A stretch of 64,000 nt of DNA from Candidatus Nitrotoga sp. AM1P. Its GTDB lineage: Bacteria > Pseudomonadota > Gammaproteobacteria > Burkholderiales > Gallionellaceae. The notes under the pieces are model-generated. The model was not told where the DNA came from and searched no databases. It saw nothing but the letters and a program-made list of their open reading frames with translations. The DNA is taken from NCBI RefSeq assembly GCF_013168275.1, contig NZ_AP019547.1, positions 2,604,001 through 2,668,000 of the forward strand, written 5' to 3'. Each line of letters opens with the position of its first letter. Position 1 is the first letter of the stretch. The position numbers and the translations under genes were made by a program. Of this stretch, positions 30,377 to 40,700 are shown piece after piece.

Positions 30377-30859
30377 ATGTCAAAACAATGGACAACACCT
30401 CCTGCAATGCTGATTGACCCTAATAAAAAATACACGGCTACTGTGGTCACTGAGCGCGGGAACATTGTGATCGAACTTTACCCGCAACATGCCCCGAAGA
30501 CTGTGAACAACTTTGTTTTCCTGGTGCGTGAGGGTTTCTACGATGGCCTCATTTTCCACCGCGTGATCAGTGATTTTATGATTCAGGGCGGCGACCCCAC
30601 TGGTAGTGGGCGAGGTGGGCCAGGCTATAAGTTTGAAGATGAGACCAGTGGCAATCCGCTCAAACATGGCACTGGATATCTTTCCATGGCCAACTCCGGC
30701 CCTAACAGTAATGGCAGCCAATTCTTTATTACCCACGGCCCCCAGCCTCACTTGGATGGCAAGCACACGGTTTTTGGTAAAGTTATCGAAGGCATGGATG
30801 TGGTCAATGCCATTAATCAAGGCGACGCGATGACCAAGGTGGAGATTAGCGAAGAGTAA
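30377..30859 (+). CDS. ppiB: Cyclophilin-type peptidyl-prolyl isomerase
   Basis: The 160-residue single-domain cyclophilin has [19 protein letters not shown], a [17 protein letters not shown] segment and [12 protein letters not shown], all active-site regions. There is no signal peptide, so it is cytoplasmic and PpiB-like. Good AAAGGAA site. It marks the left border of the accessory patch starting at about 31 kb. Confidence 0.93.
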   Translation: MSKQWTTPPAMLIDPNKKYTATVVTERGNIVIELYPQHAPKTVNNFVFLVREGFYDGLIFHRVISDFMIQGGDPTGSGRGGPGYKFEDETSGNPLKHGTGYLSMANSGPNSNGSQFFITHGPQPHLDGKHTVFGKVIEGMDVVNAINQGDAMTKVEISEE

Positions 30860-31187
30860 AGTGTGGGAGGAGCGACTGGGAGTTGACACTTGACTACTTG
30901 TTGCTAATTTAATTCTTATCGTGGAAATGGACGAAATGCAGAGTCTGTCACGGTTTTGACGATGGAAATCGGATTGCCGAGGCGATGTTGGGCGAAGTTA
31001 ATTTCGACTTGTGTGGTTGAATTTCCTATCCTTTGAACGTTGACGATTTCGGGTCGGTGCTGAATGCAGCCATCCTAGCAAGAAGGTCGTCAAGGAAGTG
31101 ACTGAGCGTATCGGGAAGACTCGTCCGGCCGATCTGCGGAGGAGAGCATGAACGCGGATCGCCAATGCAGGGTTCGATGGACAGGTC
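30860..31187. other. Spacer on the left flank of the helicase-nuclease gene
   Basis: A 328-bp stretch without a recognisable gene. A short frame ending at the stop near 31150 reads KVVKEVTERIGKTRPADLRRRA, which may be the end of a lost gene; I do not recognise it. Composition shifts to GC-rich in the second half, suggesting the left boundary of inserted DNA lies here. Confidence 0.3.
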
Positions 31188-34100
31188 ATGGGCAGTACCC
31201 GCAGCGAAGAGGATCAGCTATCGGCAAGACCCACTACAGGCCCCACCATGAATGATCCGCTGGTTGAGAAGCTGCTGCAGGAATTGAAGCGCCGTCCTAG
31301 TCAGAAGGCCAGTGAATTGGCACAGGCGATAGGCGCTGACCGCAGAGAGGTCAACAAGCACTTGGTGCACACGCTCGCAGGCAAGGTACATCAGGATCAG
31401 GCGTACCGCTGGCGCTTACGAGATCACACCTCGACATCGGCGGGCCAGCAGCCAGCCAGCGCGGCTCCGTCGTCCGAGCTCGCGCGCCTTTGTCGGTACT
31501 ACCTCGAATGCATCGGGCAAGACAGCGATGAGGGCGTCAGCACCTTCGCCGCCAATCGCTACGGTGAACCCGAGTACGCCGAACTGCCGGCCTTGCCGAT
31601 GGCAGGGTTAGACTGGGATTGGTGGAACGGGCCTGGCGCAGGCCGGGTGCTTGGCAAGGTGCGGGCGGACAAGGCCAACCTCGTTGCATGGCTCGGGTAT
31701 CCCGTGCGCTTGCGCAAGCATCGCACTGCCAAGTGGGAAGGGTTTTTCGTTGAGCCGGTGATGCTGTGGCCCATCGTGCTACCTGAAAACCCGGGTGACC
31801 CATACCGCCTGCAGGACGATCTGCCGAATGCCAACTTCGCGTTCCTCAGAAGCCTGGCGATGGGTGATGCCCAGCAGGTGGTCGAGGAGGCAGCACGCCT
31901 TGCCGACGAGTTGGGCCTGAACAGCCCACTAGAAGACCAGCCCGAGGTCGATGAACTGTTACACCGGCTTGCGGCCATCAGGCCCGACTGGGATTGGCGT
32001 GAAGGCCTGGACCTGGACCGTTGCTCCGAAGGGCTACCGCTGTCGGTGATCGACGAGGTCGGCATCTACAACAGGGCAGTCATCTTGCCGGGTAAGCGGT
32101 CTCCCTACACACAGGGCCTGGAATCCGAACTGAAGCAACTGAGCGACAAAGCAGGTACTGAGCTTGCTGGCACGGCGCTCAGCCACTGGCTGTCGGGCGA
32201 GTTCAAGAGCGCACCGGCGGCGGACACGCAACCTCTGATCGAAGTGCTACCGATGAACTCCGAGCAGCGTAGCGCGGTGTTGTCGGCTTTATCGGTTCCG
32301 CACACGGTGGTGACAGGCCCGCCGGGTACGGGCAAATCGCAGGTGGTGGCCAACCTGCTTGTGAACGCTGCGTGGCGCGGCATGAAGGTGTTGTTCGCCA
32401 GCAAAAACAACAAGGCGGTGGACGTTGTCGAGGCCCGGGTCAACGGGCTTGGCAATCGGCCCGTGCTGCTGCGCCTGGGTTCGAAGGAATACCAGGCGAA
32501 ACTGGCAAGCTATCTGATGGCGATGCTTTCCGGCAAAGCGACGAAGGATGATGAGGTTAGCTATCAGGAGGGGCTGGAGCGCCACAAACAACTTGCTACG
32601 CGGCTGGCCCAGCTGGACCAGGTGCAGCAGCGCACGCTGGAGGCGCGCAACTTGGTGGACCGGTTGGACGCAGAGGCCGAGGGTTACCGTGCTCTGTTTG
32701 GCGCCGACATGTTCAACGCGTTGGATGCCGGCCTGCTGGCCAATGCCGACGCTGCAGTACCTGCGTACCTGCAGGCGATTGATGCGTTGGACCCTACCAA
32801 ACAAGGCTTGATTAGCCGAATCGTGGGCGCCGTACTCCGCGGCTCACGGGTTACGGCGTTAGGCACTGCTGCTCAGCATCTCAAGCCCACGGCTGACCAT
32901 CTTGGCGTCAGCTTGCCAGATCTGTCTGCTCAGCTAGACTTCCGCGCCATGCGTCGGGCTGCTGCATCGGTATCTGAGCGGGCGGTAGCAGGCAAGAAGG
33001 TGGTCGTCTATCAGAAGGCGCTTGAGGTGCTGCGCAGCAGCCCGGCGTTTGAGGACATCGCGCGCCAGCGCCAGGAGCTGACAGAGCAGGTGGCAGGCAA
33101 TTCGACTGGTCTGTGGCGCGACTGGGTGCAGATGGCGCCCGCGCGTCTAACCGCGGCGCAGCGAAAGGAAGTTGCCGACTACGCGGCATTGCTGCAACTG
33201 ATCACGGCACCCGACGGACAGAACGTTGGTGCTGCAGTCCGGAACAAGGCACGCGTCCTGCAGCACAAAGTGACGGCATTATTCTCTTGCTGGGCAGTGA
33301 CATCACTCTCAGCGCGTGGAAAGGTGCCTTTCGAGGCGGGGTACTTCGACTTGGTCGTGATCGATGAGGCCAGCCAGTGCGACATCGCGTCGGCGCTGCC
33401 GCTGTTATTCCGCGCGAAGCGCTCAGTGATCATCGGCGACCCGATGCAGCTTCGCCACATCAGCGCAGTCACGCGGCAGAAGGAAGGTGAGCTGCAGCAG
33501 AAGTACGGCCATGTCGCGGCACGGGCGGCTTGGATGTACTCGGTGAACTCCCTGTATGACTTGGCGGTCGCAGTTGGCGCCACCGATCAAATCATCAACC
33601 TTCGAGACCATCACCGCTCGCACGCCGACATCATCGAATTTTCGAACTATACGTTCTACGAGGGCAAGCTTCGAGTCGCGACGCGCTACAAGAATCTGAA
33701 GCGGCCCCGCAACCGAGAGCCGGGCGTGATTTGGCAAGACGTGCGTGGCAAGACCGTCCGCCCTAGCAACGGCGGCGCCCAGAATGCGCGGGAGGCTTCT
33801 GCGGTGCTGGAGGTCTTGCACGACTTGCTGGTGGTGCGCGACTTTCGGGGCACGGTGGGAGTCGTCACACCATTCCGTGCGCAGGCGCAGCTGATGCAGG
33901 AACAGTTGGCACAGCATCCCGAGCTGGTAAATCTGGGTTCCCGCGCTGATCTACTGGTGGACACGGTGCACCGATTCCAGGGCGACGAACGGGACGTGAT
34001 GATCTTTTCGCCGGTGATCTCGGCGGACGCGCCGCCAGGCGCCATTTCGTTCCTGCGCAGCAACGGCAACCTTTTCAACGTGGCCATTACCCGCGCGCGC

Positions 34101-34628
34101 GGGCTGCTGCACGTGGTTGGCGATCGGACCGTTGCTTCAGCGTCAGGCGTCAACTACCTGGCCAAGTTTGCCGACTATGTCGGGTGTCTGACTGCGGATG
34201 CCACCACTACCGCCGCAGTCGCCACGCCCAGTCTGGGTGCCGACTACCCTGCTGTTTCCAGGCCAGAGCGAGTTTCAGACTGGGAGCGGCTGTTCTACCG
34301 GGCTCTTTATCAAGCGAGGCTGCGCCCGATCCCACAGTTCACGGTCGAACAGTTCGATTTGGACTTCGCGGTCGTCGTAGGAAACCGGCGACTGAACATC
34401 GAAGTCGACGGGGAGCGCTATCACCGCAGCTGGACTGGTGAGCTGTGCTTGCGAGACCAGCTTCGCAATCAGCGCCTGATTGAGCTTGGCTGGGACGTCA
34501 AGCGCTTCTGGGTTTACGAGATCCGCGATCGGCTACCTGAGTGTGTAAAGCAAGTTCAAGACTGGGTGATATCTGCGCGAAGTCATCAAATGACAGTAGA
34601 TCAAGATTTGACCAGGGCAGGATTTTAA
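31188..34628 (+). CDS. Probable anti-phage protein: wHTH - SF1 helicase - Vsr-like nuclease fusion
   Basis: The 1146-residue protein has three parts. Residues 22-77 look like a winged helix common in defence and nucleic-acid proteins (ASELAQAIGADRREVNKHL then VHQDQAYRW). The centre is a UPF1-like SF1 helicase with Walker A GPPGTGKS at 377-384, Walker B as DEASQ at 726-730, GDPMQLRHIS, and late motifs TVHRFQGDERDVMIFSPV and NVAITRARG. The C-terminal 110 residues resemble a Vsr/DUF559 PD-(D/E)XK nuclease (Asp1059, then IEVDGERYH with Glu1072 and Asp1074, then RNQRLIELGWDVKRFW). The combination recalls the Hhe group of defence proteins, but I see no HEPN domain. The gene is visibly GC-richer than its neighbours. 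The start may instead be ATG 31248. Confidence 0.85.
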   Translation: MGSTRSEEDQLSARPTTGPTMNDPLVEKLLQELKRRPSQKASELAQAIGADRREVNKHLVHTLAGKVHQDQAYRWRLRDHTSTSAGQQPASAAPSSELARLCRYYLECIGQDSDEGVSTFAANRYGEPEYAELPALPMAGLDWDWWNGPGAGRVLGKVRADKANLVAWLGYPVRLRKHRTAKWEGFFVEPVMLWPIVLPENPGDPYRLQDDLPNANFAFLRSLAMGDAQQVVEEAARLADELGLNSPLEDQPEVDELLHRLAAIRPDWDWREGLDLDRCSEGLPLSVIDEVGIYNRAVILPGKRSPYTQGLESELKQLSDKAGTELAGTALSHWLSGEFKSAPAADTQPLIEVLPMNSEQRSAVLSALSVPHTVVTGPPGTGKSQVVANLLVNAAWRGMKVLFASKNNKAVDVVEARVNGLGNRPVLLRLGSKEYQAKLASYLMAMLSGKATKDDEVSYQEGLERHKQLATRLAQLDQVQQRTLEARNLVDRLDAEAEGYRALFGADMFNALDAGLLANADAAVPAYLQAIDALDPTKQGLISRIVGAVLRGSRVTALGTAAQHLKPTADHLGVSLPDLSAQLDFRAMRRAAASVSERAVAGKKVVVYQKALEVLRSSPAFEDIARQRQELTEQVAGNSTGLWRDWVQMAPARLTAAQRKEVADYAALLQLITAPDGQNVGAAVRNKARVLQHKVTALFSCWAVTSLSARGKVPFEAGYFDLVVIDEASQCDIASALPLLFRAKRSVIIGDPMQLRHISAVTRQKEGELQQKYGHVAARAAWMYSVNSLYDLAVAVGATDQIINLRDHHRSHADIIEFSNYTFYEGKLRVATRYKNLKRPRNREPGVIWQDVRGKTVRPSNGGAQNAREASAVLEVLHDLLVVRDFRGTVGVVTPFRAQAQLMQEQLAQHPELVNLGSRADLLVDTVHRFQGDERDVMIFSPVISADAPPGAISFLRSNGNLFNVAITRARGLLHVVGDRTVASASGVNYLAKFADYVGCLTADATTTAAVATPSLGADYPAVSRPERVSDWERLFYRALYQARLRPIPQFTVEQFDLDFAVVVGNRRLNIEVDGERYHRSWTGELCLRDQLRNQRLIELGWDVKRFWVYEIRDRLPECVKQVQDWVISARSHQMTVDQDLTRAGF

Positions 34629-34745
34629 TGTTGATTTACACCACTAGGCTACGAGTTCAAGCCTAATCCAGGGCTCGCACGAAATGGTTGTATTATCGCT
34701 AGCAACAACTATGACAAATTGCACATATTTATTCATGGAGTCGCA

Positions 34746-34949
34746 ATGTCTATTTTTCTATTTAGAGCCATTGAAATCAAGCAAGATGACGAAGGTGTTT
34801 CCTATATATTTTACGACCCATCGTTTGAGATTCGCATAGAAGCTCAGAACAATGCTGATGCGATCAATATCGGTATCAAAGAATTCATTAATCAAGAGCC
34901 AGACGCCAATGTCGATGAGTATGTCTTTGGCGCTAGTCTATATGCATAA
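34746..34949 (+). CDS. Small acidic protein of unknown function
   Basis: A 67-residue frame starts at an ATG with a GGAG site 7 bp upstream and stops just before a large inverted repeat. The product is acidic and predicted soluble, with alternating beta strands (FRAIEIKQDDEGVSYIFYD) and a helix. No family is recognised. It follows the helicase-nuclease by 117 bp on the same strand and could be part of the same insertion. Confidence 0.55.
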   Translation: MSIFLFRAIEIKQDDEGVSYIFYDPSFEIRIEAQNNADAINIGIKEFINQEPDANVDEYVFGASLYA

Positions 34950-35003
34950 ACGAGTACGGTTAGATTGTGGCTCGCTGCGCGATCACAATCTAACCGTACT
35001 CGT
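34950..35003. repeat. Perfect 20-bp inverted repeat with 14-nt loop
   Basis: Left arm 34950-34969 (begins ACGAGTACGG) and right arm 34984-35003 are exactly complementary. The loop is GC-rich. No T-run follows on either strand, so it is not a classic terminator, though it separates convergent genes (34949 and 35032). It could be the end of a mobile element or a recombination site. Confidence 0.75.
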
Positions 35004-35031
35004 TGGGCCGACGCTTGCAGTACGAACATCC

Positions 35032-35474
35032 TTACTTGAATTTCCATTTTTTCAGGAGCGCCTTGCCTTGTGGCGTAATGGTGTATTCGGCATCGACAAT
35101 GTACTTTGGTATAGTGTTATCGTCTGGAGTCCATTCGCCTCGAATCATCTCTCCCTGCGTTAAGTAGCCATATTCCACAAGATGGTTTACCAAAAATGGC
35201 ATCGCAACAACTTGGGTTCGACGCTTAGCTTCTTTCATAGCATTTAGGCCGACCCTTGTAAGGGTTTTGAGAATCAACTGACGTTTGATTTCAAGAAGTT
35301 CTTTTTCAGTTGCTCCCTTTCTATCGTGATAACACTGGTGGCAGATGCGGCACAGAACTAGTTTATTGTCATAGTTCTCAAATGATGAATTGTAAGTGCA
35401 CGACGGTCCTTGTGACCGCAGTACGCACAAGCGCCTTCGGTTTCTAGGTACAGGAGATCGTCAGTTTTTGCCAT
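35032..35474 (-). pseudogene. HNH endonuclease broken by a single-base frameshift
   Basis: Frame one, from ATG 35474, reads MAKTDDLLYLETEGACAYCG then RRALTIHH and stops shortly after. A second frame overlapping it reads ENYDNKLVLCRICHQCYHD and continues to 35032. Joined, they give a treble-clef HNH nuclease: a CXXC pair, the catalytic HH, an Asn, and a second CXXC followed by H. One base is lacking immediately after the HH codons (about 35380). The start overlaps the hemerythrin gene end by 14 bp. It is either a real lesion or an assembly error; resequencing would tell. Confidence 0.75.
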
Positions 35475-36030
35475 TGTCGACTCGTTCTGCCCCACATGTA
35501 TTGGAAAACACAACCCCGCGCCGTGCTGCCATGCTTCTACCCAGTGCTTCCAGTTGTATATGATCCAGCAGCTTTGCCGCTTGCGGCAATAGCTGCGCAT
35601 TTTCCAGGGAGATGTGGCGGTCATGGACGGTGATGAAATGCTCTACCGATTTAATATCCAACTCCGCCGCGCGGCCTTCTGCAATACCAAGTAACAAAGG
35701 TCGCAACTGTTCCCACGCCGCATTGAGCACCTTGTGCTCGTCCAGCAAGCGCGCTATTAATTCGTGTACTTCTGCGTTTGGGGTGGTCAGCAGGCACGGG
35801 AATAAATCCTGTTCTTCGTCGTCATGGTGATTCTGCCCGGCGGTATCGAAATAGCGCAGGATGGCCTGCGCTGCTTGTTGTGCCTGCGCATCGCAGCCAT
35901 GAGAGGAGAGGTGTTGCAGTAACTTGCGCAGCGTGGTGCACTGTGACTGTATTTTACCGTGACACGCTAACAGCATTTCCAGTGGGTTATCGAAGCTTGG
36001 AGCGAATGCGTCACCCAATAAGTCACTCAT
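35461..36030 (-). CDS. Hemerythrin HHE-domain protein
   Basis: A four-helix-bundle protein of 189 residues with the diiron-type histidine/carboxylate pattern: HGKIQSQC, HHDDEEQDLFPCL, LDEHKVL and HFITVHDRHISLENAQLLP. Such proteins bind O2, NO or iron. AGGAA lies 5 nt before the ATG. No partner is adjacent except the HPP membrane protein upstream (49 bp), so the two may share a transcript. No sensor or kinase domain is attached. Confidence 0.88.
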   Translation of the reverse strand: MSDLLGDAFAPSFDNPLEMLLACHGKIQSQCTTLRKLLQHLSSHGCDAQAQQAAQAILRYFDTAGQNHHDDEEQDLFPCLLTTPNAEVHELIARLLDEHKVLNAAWEQLRPLLLGIAEGRAAELDIKSVEHFITVHDRHISLENAQLLPQAAKLLDHIQLEALGRSMAARRGVVFSNTCGAERVDNGKN

Positions 36031-36079
36031 CTGTGTTCCTGTGCATTACAAACAACCACAAACGCGCCATGGTAACGGA

Positions 36080-36790
36080 TCAAGAGTTAATTTTACCGTC
36101 ACGATTCCGCGCATGCTTAATGGCTAGCTCGTAGATATCGACCAGGTCTTCTTCGCTGACGTCGATTATGCCATCCATTTGAGTTAGTGCCCATTCGATA
36201 TCAGCCTGCGCGATTTGGACATGCTTAGACTGAATAGATGGCTGTAGCGCGGGTTGGGGAGTATGCCGCATCGGGTAATGCCGACCAGGTATAAGGTTAT
36301 TGATAAACAGCGCCAGCACCAAGGAGATTCCGATATTCGCCAGCACGATGCATGCTACCCATGGCCAACCCATGGGTTGGAATTGTGCGCTGTATAACAC
36401 TAACGAGAGCGCCGTGGCGGCAGCCGGTGGGTGTAGGCAATTCACAAAATGCATCAGAAATACTGCCAATCCCACTGCGCAGCCTGCGGCTAATATCGGG
36501 TCACTGAGGTGTTGGCCGCATAGCCAACCTGCTAATGACGAAACCAAATGGCCACCGAGTAAAGGTCGCGGTTGCGCCATAGGACTGTGCGGTACAGCAA
36601 AGAGAAGCACAGCAGAGGCTGCGATCGAACCCAGCATGACAAGTGGATAATTGGGCTGTGGCAGATATTTGAGTGCTACTCCCAAGAGCAGGATGCCAAT
36701 TCCAGCCGCCAAGCCGCTGCGTATTTTCTCGGTGAATGGAACGGGCGCAGTATGTGCCTTAAAAGACAGAATAAATTCTTTAAAATTCAT
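36080..36790 (-). CDS. HPP-family integral membrane protein
   Basis: The 236-residue protein has four to five hydrophobic segments in the first 170 residues and the family hallmark HPP in FVNCLHPPAAATAL, with the GHLVSSLAGWLCG segment. The C-terminal 60 residues are a soluble tail. Some HPP proteins transport nitrite in cyanobacteria and chloroplasts; that role here is only suggestive. It may be co-transcribed with the hemerythrin gene. Confidence 0.9.
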   Translation of the reverse strand: MNFKEFILSFKAHTAPVPFTEKIRSGLAAGIGILLLGVALKYLPQPNYPLVMLGSIAASAVLLFAVPHSPMAQPRPLLGGHLVSSLAGWLCGQHLSDPILAAGCAVGLAVFLMHFVNCLHPPAAATALSLVLYSAQFQPMGWPWVACIVLANIGISLVLALFINNLIPGRHYPMRHTPQPALQPSIQSKHVQIAQADIEWALTQMDGIIDVSEEDLVDIYELAIKHARNRDGKINS

Positions 36791-36865
36791 TGTGTTTGGT
36801 TTCTCTTCTGGTTAATTGTAAAGCATGATGTTTATGCACTGTGCGTAATAAGGGAGGAAAAATAC

Positions 36866-37702
36866 TTAGTCGTCAAACAAATTCACCAACCCATCCAGTC
36901 CCACAAAGTTTAATGCATAACTGGCCTGTGCGAGTACTACCGGTTTGGCGTGATAGGCGATACTGACGCCGGCTTGTGCCATCATCTTGAGATCATTGGC
37001 GCCATCGCCCATAGCAATAACCTGTTCCGCTTTAAGCTTCAATTCATCGCGGATACGCATCAACCAATCAGCTTTACCTTGTGCGTCGAGAATATGCCCG
37101 AGTACTTTACCAGTAAGTTTGCCGTTGATGATTTCCAGTGTATTGGCATGCGCGTAGTCGAGACCCAGACGTTGTTTTAAGCGGTCGGCGAAAAAGGCAA
37201 AGCCACCTGACACCAACATGGTCTTGATCCCGTGTTCTTTTAGTTTGGCCAACATGATTTCGGCACCGTTATTGAGCTGTAGACGCTCGTCATATACGCG
37301 TTGCAATGCACTTTCTTCCAGCCCAGCCAGCAACGCTACACGGCGCCGCAGGCTTTCACTGAAATCCATCTCGCCACGCATCGCGGCTGCAGTGATGGCC
37401 GCTACTTGCGGTTTAATGTCGACCATATCGGCGACCTCGTCGATACATTCTATGGAAATGAGGGTGGAATCCATATCCATCACTACCAGACCAAAGTCTG
37501 ATAAATGCTGGCTTGGGCGGACAAAGCCATAATCGAGTTGGTGTTCGTGACAATAGGCAGCAATGGCATCATGCGGCTTGGCATCATATAGTCGATAGGC
37601 GTGTGCCGAGGTCTGTTCAATGCGGGATGCGGTGGTCAGCCCGGCAAGATGGTTCAAATGAGCTGGAGCGATGTCTTGAATGCCTTGAATAATGAAGTTC
37701 AT
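36866..37702 (-). CDS. serB: Phosphoserine phosphatase SerB
   Basis: SerB catalyses the last step of serine synthesis, feeding CysE. The 278-residue HAD phosphatase has motif I DMDST (Asp76, Asp78), LVSGGFAFFADRL (motif II region) and GDGANDLKMMAQAG (motif IV). An N-terminal regulatory-like region of about 70 residues precedes the catalytic core. It is 93 bp upstream of the end of mfd on the same strand. Confidence 0.95.
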   Translation of the reverse strand: MNFIIQGIQDIAPAHLNHLAGLTTASRIEQTSAHAYRLYDAKPHDAIAAYCHEHQLDYGFVRPSQHLSDFGLVVMDMDSTLISIECIDEVADMVDIKPQVAAITAAAMRGEMDFSESLRRRVALLAGLEESALQRVYDERLQLNNGAEIMLAKLKEHGIKTMLVSGGFAFFADRLKQRLGLDYAHANTLEIINGKLTGKVLGHILDAQGKADWLMRIRDELKLKAEQVIAMGDGANDLKMMAQAGVSIAYHAKPVVLAQASYALNFVGLDGLVNLFDD

Positions 37703-37795
37703 GTGCTTATAAAATGTTATTTGAGCGCGATGAGAAAAGACGGCTTGTCATTCCCTCAAAGCGATATGGCAAAGGTTGTAACGAAGCTAAACGAT

Positions 37796-40700
37796 TCACG
37801 ATAGTTCTTTAAAAAAGTTCTTGATCGCCAGCACACGCTGCTCGACATCGCCGTATTTTAATTCAATTCTCAGTTTGTCCGGACCATTCAATTTGTATTG
37901 GCGCTTGTTTTGGATGAGCGTGATGATGTGCATCGGATCTATGGGCGGATTTTGCATGAACTGAATTTGAATCGCCTCGCTGGAAGCATCCACCTTGATA
38001 ATGCCGAGCTGCTTGGCAGCGATGCGCAGACGGTGGCAATCAAGCAATGTATGAGCAGGCGGCGGCAGTAGACCGAAGCGGTCTATCAGCTCCTGATGCA
38101 TGTCGTCCAGTTCTTCTGATGTGGTGCAGTTAGCCATACGTTTGTACAGCACCAGCCGTTGGTGAATGTCGCCGCAATAATTGTTGGGTAGCAAGGCGGG
38201 GGTATGCAGGTTAATCTCGGTGGCGACCCCAAGTGGGTGGGCCATGTCCGGTTCATGGCCCAGTCTGAGCGAGGTAATGGCCGCGTTGAGCATGTCCGCG
38301 TAGAGCGAAAAACCAATCTCGTGCATTTCACCGCTTTGTGACTCGCCCAGAACCTCGCCCGCGCCGCGAATTTCCAGATCATGCATTGCAAGATAGAAAC
38401 CGCTTCCCAGTTGCTCCATGGCTTGGATTGCTTCCAATCTTTTCTTGGCCTGTGCGGTGAGTCCCTCCATATTGTCCACCAATAAATAGGCATACGCTTG
38501 GTGGTGCGAGCGCCCAACCCGGCCGCGCAACTGATGTAACTGCGCCAATCCAAAACGGTCAGTCCGGTTCATGATGATGGTATTGGCACTGGGTACGTCG
38601 ATGCCGGTTTCTATGATGGTGGTGCATAGCAGCACATTAAAGCGCTGTTGATAAAAATCACGCATGACCGCTTCCAAGTCGCGTTCTCCCATCTGGCCGT
38701 GCGCTATGCGAATACGTGCTTCAGGCAGTAAAGTCTCCAGCTTTTCCGCCATATTGGCGATGGTATCAACCTCGTTGTGCAGGAAGTAGACTTGTCCGCC
38801 GCGCTTTAGTTCACGCAGCACCGCTTCACGGATGACGCCCGGGCTGTAGTTGCTGACAAAGGTCTTGATCGACAGACGGCGCTGCGGAGCAGTGGCAATC
38901 ACCGAGAAATCGCGCAGCCCTTCCAAAGACATTGCCAGCGTGCGCGGAATCGGCGTGGCGGTCAGGGTGAGCACGTCAACTTCGGCGCGTAGCGCCTTGA
39001 GGCGCTCCTTCTGCTGCACGCCGAAGCGGTGTTCTTCGTCGATGATGATCAGTCCCAGATTGTGGAATTTAATACCCTTCTGGATCAGCTTGTGTGTGCC
39101 GATGATGATGTCAAGCTTGCCATCTTCCATATCTTTCAGCGCTTGGGTCTGTTCCTTGGCAGAGCGGAAGCGCGACAGTTCGCCAATTTTGATGGGCCAG
39201 TCGGCAAAACGATTGCAGAAGTTCTGGAAATGTTGTTCTGTGAGCAGCGTGGTGGGTACCAGTATTGCTACTTGTTTGCCATCCATCGCTGCAATAAAGG
39301 CTGCGCGCAAAGCGACTTCCGTTTTACCAAAACCCACATCGCCGCAGATTAGCCGATCCATAGGCTTGCCGCTCTGCAGATCACTGACCACCGCCTCAAT
39401 GGCGGTGGCCTGGTCCGGAGTTTCTTCAAAACCAAAACCGGCGGCGAACGCTTCGTAATCATGTTGTGACAGTTTGAATTGGTGACCTTTGCGCGTGGCG
39501 CGCTGGGCATACAAATTGAGCAATTCGGCAGCGGTATCGCGCACCTGCTGCATGGCGCGACGTTTGGCCTTGTCCCAAGTGCCGCTGCCCAGCTTGTGCA
39601 ATGGTGCGGTTTCCGGGGCTCCGCCACTGTAACGGCTGATTACATGCAGTTGTGCTACTGGAACATACAATTTGTCTCCACCAGCGTACTCCAGCAACAA
39701 AAATTCGTTCTCGCCTTCGCCGAGATCAAGGTTTATCAGGCCATGATAACGTGCGATGCCATGCTGTTCATGCACCACAGGGTCACCTGGCTTGAGTTCG
39801 GACAGGTCGCGCAGCATCCCTTCCACGTTGCTTTTCTTTGTGGTGCGCGCAATTCGGTTGCGGGGCTGTGCAGCATATAGTTCACTTTCTGTAATAATTG
39901 CCAATTGGTCATCTTGCAACATGAAACCATTCTGCAGTGCCCCTACGGTAAGCATGAAGTGATCGTTACCGGCGAAAAATTGCGCATAGTTCTCACACAG
40001 GGCAGGTGTCAGGGAGTATTCGCGCAAATACTCGGCCATTATTTCGCGCCGTCCCAAACTGTCGGCGAGCAGCAATACCCGGCCAGTGTAATCTTGTAGA
40101 AAGCTCTGGAGTGCATGTGTTGGAATGTCGGCGCGCCGATTTACCGCGATGCCGGGCAATTTTTTGGTAGCGCAAGAAGTAAGGGTTTTATGAGTCCTTT
40201 CTTCTTGAAAGAGGGTAGGGGGAGTTTCTTCTACGCATTCTTTCTGCTCGGAATTGTCAGTTTGGGAGGAAGAGGGGATATTTGCGATGAGATCGACACG
40301 TTTGAAATTTTTCGCAGCAATAAAAAAACTTTCTGCGTTCAAAAATAATTCGTGCGGTTCCAGCAGGGGACGTTGCGGGTCGCCGCGAAGCAGGTTGTAG
40401 CGCGACTGTGCATCCTTCGCAAAAGTGGCAATGGCAGCATCCACATTGTGATGCATGCACAGCGTGGCATGCGCAGGCAAATAATCAAATAATGTGGCAG
40501 TACGCTCGAAAAATAATGGGAGGTAATATTCGATGCCTGCGGGCGCGATGCCACGGCTCACACCTTTGTAAATGCTTGCTTTGGATGGATCACCCTCGAA
40601 ACGATCGCGGAAATTTTGACGAAAACGCGCCTGTCCAGCTTCATCAAGTGGGAACTCGCGCGCCGGTAACAGGCGAATATCCCGCACCGGATAAATGGTG

